Position numbers and translations under genes: made by a program
Assembly: GCF_020539525.1 (NCBI RefSeq)
Contig: NZ_JACDXX010000015.1
Span: 31,584 to 95,583, forward strand
DNA from: Pseudogemmobacter faecipullorum
GTDB lineage: Bacteria > Pseudomonadota > Alphaproteobacteria > Rhodobacterales > Rhodobacteraceae
Length of the DNA stretch: 64,000 nt
Direction of reading: 5' to 3'
Shown: positions 58,190 to 64,000 of the stretch, piece by piece
Layout of the letters: every line of letters starts with the position of its first letter
Numbering within the stretch: position 1 is the first letter of the stretch
Notes under the pieces: model-generated
What the model was told of the DNA's origin: nothing
Database searches by the model: none
Seen by the model: the letters and a program-made list of their open reading frames with translations, nothing else

Positions 58190-58508
58190 GGTTCCTCCCG
58201 TCGGCACTTAAGCTGACCACCTACCACGAATCGCCGGGAAGGCGGATATTCTTTAACACTTTTCCGTATTTAGAGAGCGGAGCACATCTTTTTCTGCCTC
58301 GTGGAGCGGATGCGGCTAAGTGTCAAATTATTCGCATTAATAAACAGATATTCCTATCGGTCAACATCTGGCGGTTCCTGCCGCAGGGCCGGAAGCATTT
58401 TTCGCCGCGCTGCCGCAGGGGCGGTGCCTTGCCCCGGGGGCGACCTCTGATAATATGAGGTAAAGCCGGTTTTTTGACCCGGTGCCAGCCCAACCAAGGA
58501 CTCAGACC
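58190..58508. other. Divergent promoter gap between fhs and the zinc-finger gene
   Basis: No gene of recognisable family lies here. The part next to fhs (about 58240-58370) is AT-rich and probably holds its promoter on the minus strand; I cannot name clear -35/-10 hexamers. The part next to the plus-strand gene is GC-rich and ends in AAGGA as ribosome-binding site. Confidence 0.4.
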
Positions 58509-58694
58509 ATGACCCTGCCAGCCCCGGAAACCAAGCTTGTCACCCAGTGGAAAGTGGCCTGCGACGGCGGAGAAGGGGCGCTTGGCCATCCCCGCGTCTG
58601 GCTGTCGATCCCGCAGGAGACCGGTTTTGTCGAATGCGGTTATTGCGACAAGCGCTTTGAGATCGACCGGGCTCATGCCACAGGCGATCACTGA
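58509..58694 (+). CDS. Small CHCC zinc-finger domain protein
   Basis: A 61-residue protein with the zf-CHCC pattern: Cys18 and His27 ([16 protein letters not shown]) and Cys43/Cys46 ([10 protein letters not shown]). Proteins of this type are related to the mitochondrial complex I subunit NDUFS6 and are common single genes in alphaproteobacteria. AAGGA precedes the ATG at 58509; the open frame to 58482 is ignored. Complex I linkage is inferred from family knowledge only. Confidence 0.88.
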   Translation: MTLPAPETKLVTQWKVACDGGEGALGHPRVWLSIPQETGFVECGYCDKRFEIDRAHATGDH

Positions 58695-58718
58695 GAGCTG
58701 AGGCTGAGAGCTGAGGCT
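58693..58718. repeat. 13-bp tandem duplication at the zinc-finger stop codon
   Basis: Two exact copies of GAGAGCTGAGGCT (58693-58705, 58706-58718); the first begins within the TGA stop codon of the zinc-finger gene. Confidence 0.85.
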
Positions 58719-58830
58719 GAGATCGGGTCGCGCCCTGGCTTTGGTACCGGGGCGCGGCTTTCCTGACTATCCAGGGCCACAGGCCCTGGTTATCCTTGCC
58801 CGGCCCCTCTCATCCTTCTGAGGGGCAAAA

Positions 58831-59262
58831 ATGCAGGATAATCTGATGCGCGCCCTTTGTCTTTCCACGATTTTCTCGGGCCTTTTTGCCGTTACCCCGG
58901 CTCTGGCCGCCGATCCCTTCTGTATGAAGGGTGATTTTGAACCCTTTATCGCCCGCTACAGCCGCGAGATTGCGGTGCAGGAAGCGGCAACCGCCGATCC
59001 GGTGATGTTTGAACTGCTGGATATGGAAGCGATGGCGAGCGAGGAGCTGACCGCGCGCGAAATGCCGCTTTCCGAAATTGCCTGGCCGGTGATGCCGGAG
59101 CTGAAATCAGCGGAAGCTACGGGATATGTCGTGGAGATCACCGCTGCGGCCGAAACGGCCTCGGTGCTGATCCGGGGCGCGGATAATGGCGAAAGGGTGA
59201 CCTGGTATTTCACCAGATCGCCCTGCTGGACCCTGGTGCGGGTCCGCGACGACGGTATGTGA
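58831..59262 (+). CDS. Secreted hypothetical protein
   Basis: A 143-residue protein that I do not recognise. It starts after GAGGGG at 58831 with a signal peptide (LCLSTIFSGLFAVTPALA, probable cleavage before ADPF near residue 27). The mature part is acidic, has two cysteines (Cys31 and Cys132) that could form a disulphide, and a C-terminal beta-rich segment VTWYFTRSPCWTLVRVRDD. Probably periplasmic. It is convergent with polA. Confidence 0.75.
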   Translation: MQDNLMRALCLSTIFSGLFAVTPALAADPFCMKGDFEPFIARYSREIAVQEAATADPVMFELLDMEAMASEELTAREMPLSEIAWPVMPELKSAEATGYVVEITAAAETASVLIRGADNGERVTWYFTRSPCWTLVRVRDDGM

Positions 59263-59279
59263 GCGGGGCGCACGCGCCG

Positions 59280-59301
59280 GGCAGGGGAGGGCTCCCCTGC
59301 C
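59280..59301. terminator. Hairpin between the secreted-protein gene and polA
   Basis: Perfect 10-bp arms GGCAGGGGAG / CTCCCCTGCC around a 2-base centre, between two convergent stop codons. No T-tract, so termination efficiency is uncertain. Confidence 0.5.
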
Positions 59302-59314
59302 ACGGGAGAGGCGC

Positions 59315-62140
59315 TTAATGCGCCTCGGCCCAGTTGCGGCCCTGACCGGCTTCCGCGACCAGTTTCACATCCAGCTTCACCGCAGGCTCTGCCGCCGCCT
59401 CCATCACCGCGCGCGCGCTGGCAATCAGTCTGGCGGCATCGGCCTCGCGCACTTCGAACAGCAGTTCGTCATGCACCTGCAGCAGCATCCGGGCCTCAAG
59501 TCCGGCAATCGCGGCCGGCATCCGGATCATTGCCCGGCGGATCACATCGGCCGCCGTGCCCTGGATCGGGGCATTGATCGCGGCGCGTTTGGCAAAACCT
59601 GCCCCCGGACCCTTTGCATTGATCTCGGGCGTATTGATGCGCCGGCCAAACAGGGTTTTGACAAAACCATTGGCTTTGGCGAAGGCCACGGTGTCATCCA
59701 TATAGCTGCGGATGCCGGGGAAACGCTCAAAATAGCGGTCGATAAACCCCTGGGCCTCGGCGCGCGGGATGCGCAGATTGCGCGCCAGGCCAAAGCCGGA
59801 AATGCCATAGATCACGCCAAAGTTGATCGCCTTGGCCTGGCGGCGGATCATCGGGTCCATCCCCTCCAGCGGCACCCCGAACATTTCCGAGGCGGTCATG
59901 GCATGAATGTCATGGCCATCATGGAAGGCCTGTTTCAGCGCCGGTATATTCGCCATATGCGCGAGGATGCGCAGCTCGATCTGGCTGTAGTCGAGCGAGA
60001 CCAGAACCTTGCCCTCAGGCGCGACAAAGGCCTCGCGGATCCGGCGGCCCTCTTCGGTGCGCACCGGGATATTCTGCAGGTTCGGATCGGTCGAGGCGAG
60101 GCGGCCAGTGGTCGCCCCCGCGATCGAATAGGAGGTATGGACCCGCCCGGTTTCGGGGTTGATCGCCTGCTGCAAAGCATCGGTATAGGTCGATTTCAGT
60201 TTGGAAATCTGCCGCCAGTCGAGGATTTTTGCCGCCAGAGCCGCGCCCTGCGGATGGGCATCCTTGAGCGTGGTGATATCTTCAAGCACATCGGCCCCGG
60301 TGCCGTAAGCGCCGGTCTTGCCCTTTTCGCCGCCTGGCACGCCGAGCCGGTCAAACAGAACCTCGCCCAGCTGTTTGGGCGAGCCCGGGTTGAATTTCTC
60401 ACCGGCAATCTCAAGGATCTCATCCTCATATTGCGCCAGTTTCTGCGCGAAAGCATTCGACATGCGCGAAAGCGTGTCGCGGTCGACCCTGATCCCGGCC
60501 ATTTCCATATCGGCCAGCACCGGCACCAGCGGCCGCTCGAGCGTCTCATAGACCGTGGTCACCCGGTTCAGATGCAGTTTCGGCTTCAGCACCTGCCAGA
60601 GCCGCAAAGTGATATCAGCATCCTCGGCGGCATATTTCACCGCATCCTCCAGCTTCACCTGATCAAAGGTGATCTGGCTCTTGCCCGCGCCGATCAGCTC
60701 TTTGATCGGCAGCGGCTTATGGCCGAGATAAAGCTCGGAAAGCTCATCCATGCCATGATTATGCCGCCCGGCATTCTGTGCATATGAAAGCAGCATCGTA
60801 TCATCGAGCGGCGCGATCCGGATGCCGAGCCGCGCCATGATCTTCAGATCATATTTGATATTCTGGCCGATCTTCAGCACCGCCGGATCTTCCAGAACCG
60901 GCTTCAGCCTGGCCAGCACCGCCTCCAGCGGCAGCTGCCCCTCAACTTTGCGGGCCGCGCCGAACAGGTCCCCGCCGCCCTCGCTATGGCCGAGCGGAAT
61001 ATAGCAGGCCTTGCCCGGATCGACGGCCAGCGAGATCCCGACCAGTTCGGCCTGCATCTCATCGAGCGAGGTGGTCTCGGTGTCGAAAGCGACATGGCCA
61101 ACCTCATGGATCCGCGCGATCCAGCGGTCGAGCGCGGCAAGATCATGCACCGCCTCATAGCTGTCGTAATCAAAGCCCAGGCGCAGCGGCTCTGCCGGGG
61201 TTTCGGCGGCAGAGGCCGGGGCAGCTGGCTTCGCTGCCTCGATCACCGGCACGTCAACCTTCAGCCGTTCCGCCACCCGCCGCGCGAGGCCGCGGAATTC
61301 CATCTTCGTCAGAAAGCCCAGCAGCGCCTCAGGCTCGGGTTTTTTCACCTCAAGATCGTCAAGGCTGATGTCGAGCGGGGTCTGGTCATCGAGCGAGACC
61401 AGCTGGCGCGAGACCAGGATCTGCTCGCGATTGTCGATCAGGCTCTGGCGGCGTTTGGGCTGTTTGATTTCGCCCGCGCGCTCAAGCAGCTGATCGAGAT
61501 CGCCATATTCATTGATGAGAAGCGCCGCGGTTTTCAGCCCGATCCCCGGCGCGCCGGGCACGTTATCGACCGAATCTCCGGCCAGGGCCTGAACATCGAT
61601 CACCCGCTCCGGTCCGACACCGAATTTCTCGAAGACTTCATCCGGGCCGATTTTGCGGTTTTTCATCGGCTCGAGAATATCAATCCCCGGTCGCACCAGC
61701 TGCATCAGATCCTTATCCGAGGAAATGATCGTGGCCGAGCCGCCGGCCTCGACCGCCTGGCGCGCGAGGGTGGCGATGATGTCATCGGCCTCATAGCCCT
61801 CAACCTCGATACAGGCGACGTTAAAGGCCCGGGTGGCCTCGCGCGTCAGCGGGAACTGCGGTTTCAGATCCTCGGGCGGCGGCGGACGATTGGCCTTATA
61901 GGCCTCATAAATCTGATTGCGGAAGGTTTTCGACGAATAGTCGAAGATCACCGCAATATGAGTGGCGGCATCCGAGGCGCGTTCGCGCGTCAGCTCGGTC
62001 CAGAGAATATTGGAAAAGCCCGAAACCGCCCCGACCGGCGTGCCATCGGCCCGTGTCAGCGGTGGCAGCGCGTGATAGGCGCGGAAAATATAGGCCGATC
62101 CGTCGATCAGATGCAGATGATGGCCCTTACCGAAACCCAT
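59315..62140 (-). CDS. polA: DNA polymerase I
   Basis: Repair and Okazaki-fragment polymerase, 941 residues with all three domains: 5'-3' exonuclease (about 1-290; HLIDGSAYIFRAYHALPP, GVEGYEADDIIATLA-type, DSVDNVPGAPGIG), 3'-5' exonuclease (about 325-520; the Asp-x-Glu pair in FDTETTSL is present, so proofreading is likely active), and polymerase (about 560-941; DYSQIELR, KAINFGVIYG, VHDELLFE). The ATG at 62140 with GGGAG upstream is preferred to the GTG at 62149. Confidence 0.97.
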   Translation of the reverse strand: MGFGKGHHLHLIDGSAYIFRAYHALPPLTRADGTPVGAVSGFSNILWTELTRERASDAATHIAVIFDYSSKTFRNQIYEAYKANRPPPPEDLKPQFPLTREATRAFNVACIEVEGYEADDIIATLARQAVEAGGSATIISSDKDLMQLVRPGIDILEPMKNRKIGPDEVFEKFGVGPERVIDVQALAGDSVDNVPGAPGIGLKTAALLINEYGDLDQLLERAGEIKQPKRRQSLIDNREQILVSRQLVSLDDQTPLDISLDDLEVKKPEPEALLGFLTKMEFRGLARRVAERLKVDVPVIEAAKPAAPASAAETPAEPLRLGFDYDSYEAVHDLAALDRWIARIHEVGHVAFDTETTSLDEMQAELVGISLAVDPGKACYIPLGHSEGGGDLFGAARKVEGQLPLEAVLARLKPVLEDPAVLKIGQNIKYDLKIMARLGIRIAPLDDTMLLSYAQNAGRHNHGMDELSELYLGHKPLPIKELIGAGKSQITFDQVKLEDAVKYAAEDADITLRLWQVLKPKLHLNRVTTVYETLERPLVPVLADMEMAGIRVDRDTLSRMSNAFAQKLAQYEDEILEIAGEKFNPGSPKQLGEVLFDRLGVPGGEKGKTGAYGTGADVLEDITTLKDAHPQGAALAAKILDWRQISKLKSTYTDALQQAINPETGRVHTSYSIAGATTGRLASTDPNLQNIPVRTEEGRRIREAFVAPEGKVLVSLDYSQIELRILAHMANIPALKQAFHDGHDIHAMTASEMFGVPLEGMDPMIRRQAKAINFGVIYGISGFGLARNLRIPRAEAQGFIDRYFERFPGIRSYMDDTVAFAKANGFVKTLFGRRINTPEINAKGPGAGFAKRAAINAPIQGTAADVIRRAMIRMPAAIAGLEARMLLQVHDELLFEVREADAARLIASARAVMEAAAEPAVKLDVKLVAEAGQGRNWAEAH

Positions 62141-62679
62141 GGCTTTCACTCCCGCGCAATCAGGGGGACAGATATGTCAGAGAGCGGGGCCAGGGTCCAG
62201 AAGAGAGGCGGCCCGCCCTGGGTTCAGCCTCGGGCCGGACCTGGGTGAAAACGCCGGGTTGTGAGGGCCAGGGGTGAAATGCCGGGGGGTGAAATGCCGG
62301 GGGGTGAAATGCGGGGGGGGGGATCTCCAGACAACAGCTTTCTTTCGCCGCTGATCCGGATGGGGCAGGCTGGCGAAAAACCTGCAGGAAGGCCGCAGGC
62401 CAGGGTTATTTCCTGTATCTGAGGGCGCGCGGGACCCTGGGATATACCACGGTCCCGGCGCGGCTGGCCTGGCAGGGGGATCCGGGGTGAGGAGAGCTTT
62501 TGCGGCAGCGGGCAGGCGCACGAGGCCATGCGCTGCTCTGTCGGGCGCGGAGCAGGCCATGATCAGGGGGCAGGGGCGAGGCTGGGTCTCAACTAAGTGA
62601 CGGAAGTTGCAGATGAGAGTGCCAGCCCCCCTTGCGAAGCCCCGGCCCTTGGGCTAATCGGTGTGCACCTCAGGGCAAC
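62141..62679. other. Gene-poor gap between polA and tRNA-Cys
   Basis: No frame here has a ribosome-binding site or family resemblance. It contains a 15-bp tandem repeat with a long G-run (separate entry) and otherwise GC-rich sequence with no recognised element. The polA promoter should lie near its left end on the minus strand. Confidence 0.5.
62271..62322. repeat. 15-bp tandem repeat ending in a ten-G run
   Basis: Three head-to-tail units GGGGTGAAATGCCGG (62271-62285, 62286-62300, and 62301-62315 with one change) run into a homopolymer of ten G (62313-62322). A related GGGTGAAAACGCCGG lies just upstream (about 62243-62257). Copy number and G-run length are likely to vary. Confidence 0.9.
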
Positions 62680-62753
62680 GGCGGGTTGGCGGAGAGGTTA
62701 CGCAGCGGATTGCAAATCCGTGAAGACCGGTTCGATTCCGGTACCCGCCTCCA
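62680..62753 (+). tRNA. tRNA-Cys (anticodon GCA)
   Basis: A complete cloverleaf with encoded CCA: acceptor GGCGGGT / ACCCGCC, anticodon stem CGGAT / ATCCG around loop TTGCAAA (anticodon GCA, Cys), T-arm CCGG-TTCGATT-CCGG, discriminator T and CCA at 62751-62753. An integrase gene remnant lies directly after its 3' end, so this tRNA is a probable attachment site. Confidence 0.96.
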
Positions 62754-62821
62754 TAATTTTCAATGACTTAAGGCGGGTAGCGACCTCGAGCGTTGAAAGT
62801 TTGAAACAACCGTTGAAACTT

Positions 62822-63528
62822 TCACGTTCCGGACTTGTTCCGTTCTGCGCGGTTCCGAGCCTCCTGAGCGCGGGTTGCCAGCTCCCGCTGGCGGACCATC
62901 CCCCCATATTTTTTCAGCATCTCGACGCCCGAATGGCCTGTCACGGCCTTCACCATTTCATCGTCACAGCCGGCCAAATAAAGTTCGATGGTCGCATTCT
63001 TCCTCAGGCCGTGGGTGACATAGTCCTTGGCATCAGGATGCTGCATCTGTTCCTTCAGCGCCCGCATTACATCGGTGACGACGCGGTAGTGAGCCGGCTG
63101 CCCCTTTGATCCGACGACGATGGTCAGGCCCTCCTTCGGAACGGTGGCCAGGTAGTTGCGCAGGCGGTCGGTCAGCGGAATCCACATCGGTTTGTCGGTC
63201 TTGCCCTGGGTGAAGTCGAACGCGCTATCGGTGAAGTGATTCCAGCGGAACTTCAGAACGTCCCCAATCCGCTGGCCGGTGCCGATACACAGCTCGTAGA
63301 CCAGACGCGCCCGCGGTGATGCGATCGTCTCGAACTCGACACGAACCTCCTCCGGCCACGGTTCCCAGCCGTCGCTTTCCTGCTTGAACAGGGGAACGCC
63401 ATGGGCAGGATTGCCCTGTTCGTTCTTGATAAAGCCAATAAGACGGGCATCTTTGAGCAAGATAGCCAAAACCTGAACCAGATAATTGGCCTGTCGCCAA
63501 TGATCCTTGTCGGCCTGTTGAAGCGCAT
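62822..63528 (-). pseudogene. Tyrosine-recombinase integrase, 5' end cut off by an IS element
   Basis: The remaining 235 codons cover the catalytic domain of a phage/island integrase: Arg in GTGQRIGDVLKFRW, His-x-x-Arg in THGLRKNATIEL, GHSGVEML and a tyrosine in KKYGGMVRQ. The frame continues upstream through LFNALQQADKDHW up to the insertion point and then stops being integrase. The N-terminal DNA-binding half is therefore missing or displaced beyond the IS. Pointing towards tRNA-Cys 68 bp away, it marks an element integrated at the tRNA 3' end and extending right. A shortened product from an internal start would probably be inactive. Confidence 0.85.
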
Positions 63529-64000
63529 TGAATAGCCCCGAGTTTCTTAGACACCTTCGTGTGTCATCGCCTGGCGGCGTTCGAACTCTACTGGTGAGAG
63601 CATGCCGTTTCTCGCATGCTTTCGCTTGGGGTTATAGAACATCTCGATGTAGTCGAACACGTCCTGCCTTGCCTCGTCACGTGATCGGTATGTCTTGCGC
63701 CTGATGCGCTCGCGCTTGAGCAAGTTGAAGAAGCTTTCGGCGACCGCGTTGTCGTGGCAGTTTCCGCGGCGGCTCATGGAATGTTCAAGATTGTGAGCGC
63801 GTAGGAATGCGCCCCAGTCCATGCTTGTGAACTGGCTGCCCTGATCCGAATGGATCAGGACCTTCGCTTTGGGTTTGCGCCGCCACACGGCCATGAGGAG
63901 CGCCTGAAGCACGACGTCGGTAGTTTGTCTGCTTTGCATCGACCAGCCGACGACGCGGCGGGAGTAGAGGTCGATCACGACAGCAAGATAAGCAAAACCC
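63529..64000 (-). mobile_element. IS3-family insertion sequence (one end and part of orfB; continues past window)
   Basis: The left boundary at 63529 reads TGAATAGCCCCGAGTTTCTT, a terminal-inverted-repeat-like sequence beginning TGA, followed by the 3' end of an IS3-type orfB. The other end, orfA and any target duplication are outside the window. The insertion splits the integrase gene. Confidence 0.8.
63547..64000 (-). CDS. IS3-family transposase OrfB, C-terminal part (partial)
   Basis: The DDE (rve) integrase-core domain is visible and runs off the window: GFAYLAVVIDLYSRRVVGWS with the first Asp, LIHSDQGSQFTS with the second Asp, and CHDNAVAESFFNLLKRE with the catalytic Glu, then YNPKRKHARNGMLSPVEFE. 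In-frame sequence continues to base 64000, so the gene start lies to the right. Confidence 0.92.
   Translation of the reverse strand, partial: GFAYLAVVIDLYSRRVVGWSMQSRQTTDVVLQALLMAVWRRKPKAKVLIHSDQGSQFTSMDWGAFLRAHNLEHSMSRRGNCHDNAVAESFFNLLKRERIRRKTYRSRDEARQDVFDYIEMFYNPKRKHARNGMLSPVEFERRQAMTHEGV

Noticed and set aside
56666..58216. Long plus-strand open frame (516 codons)
   Set aside because: Antisense shadow of fhs; composition and lack of motifs mark it as non-coding.

Overview
The window is GC-rich chromosomal DNA from an alphaproteobacterium, most likely Rhodobacterales (the Paracoccus/Gemmobacter/Rhodobacter relatives). This rests on the gene families (PuuD-type urate oxidase, DUF2125 protein, Irr-box and Iron-Rhodo-box iron regulation, serine-cycle genes with a malyl-CoA lyase) and on the base composition. 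I cannot name the genus from sequence alone.

Layout. (1) 1-6.9 kb: purine breakdown. A puuE-like start leaves the left edge, followed by uraH, a DUF2125 envelope protein, a LysR regulator, puuD, a YciA-type thioesterase and guaD. (2) 7-16.7 kb: housekeeping and folate genes: mgtE, 5-formyl-THF cyclo-ligase, carB, pabB, a pabC-like lyase, trpA and ychF. (3) 16.7-20.6 kb: iron. bfd and bfr each lie behind a recognisable iron-responsive operator, followed by exbB-exbD-tonB. (4) 21-38 kb: a carbohydrate locus. A long minus-strand operon (GtsABCD-like ABC importer, two GMC flavin oxidoreductases, an SDR, a Dabb protein, a DUF993 TIM-barrel protein, LacI) adjoins a second LacI gene and a second minus-strand operon (Gfo/Idh dehydrogenase, CoA-transferase, enoyl-CoA hydratase, aldehyde dehydrogenase). 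Both operons have upstream palindromes fitting TGNAACGTTNCA, so they look like one regulon for a substrate I cannot identify.

(5) 39.5-58.2 kb: a compact one-carbon (C1) assimilation island. Minus strand: sga, mtkA, mtkB, hydroxypyruvate reductase, ppc, glyA. Plus strand: an atypical NarL/LuxR-type regulator, malyl-CoA lyase and glycerate kinase. These are nearly all the dedicated serine-cycle enzymes. Next comes a minus-strand folate module: fhs, a small chorismate-mutase-like gene, folD, a divergent folD paralogue lacking the catalytic lysine, a trimethylamine N-oxide demethylase (Tdm: DUF1989 plus GcvT-like folate domain), and a truncated haemoglobin that overlaps tdm. Inferred flow: TMAO demethylation yields formaldehyde or methylene-THF; FolD/Fhs exchange it with formyl-THF and formate; GlyA passes it to serine; Sga, HPR, glycerate kinase, Ppc, Mtk and Mcl turn the cycle. 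No methanol dehydrogenase gene is present here.

(6) 58.5-64 kb: a small zinc-finger protein, a secreted hypothetical protein, polA, a repeat-bearing gap, tRNA-Cys(GCA), and the edge of an integrated element. Its tyrosine integrase is truncated by an IS3-family insertion that runs off the right end.
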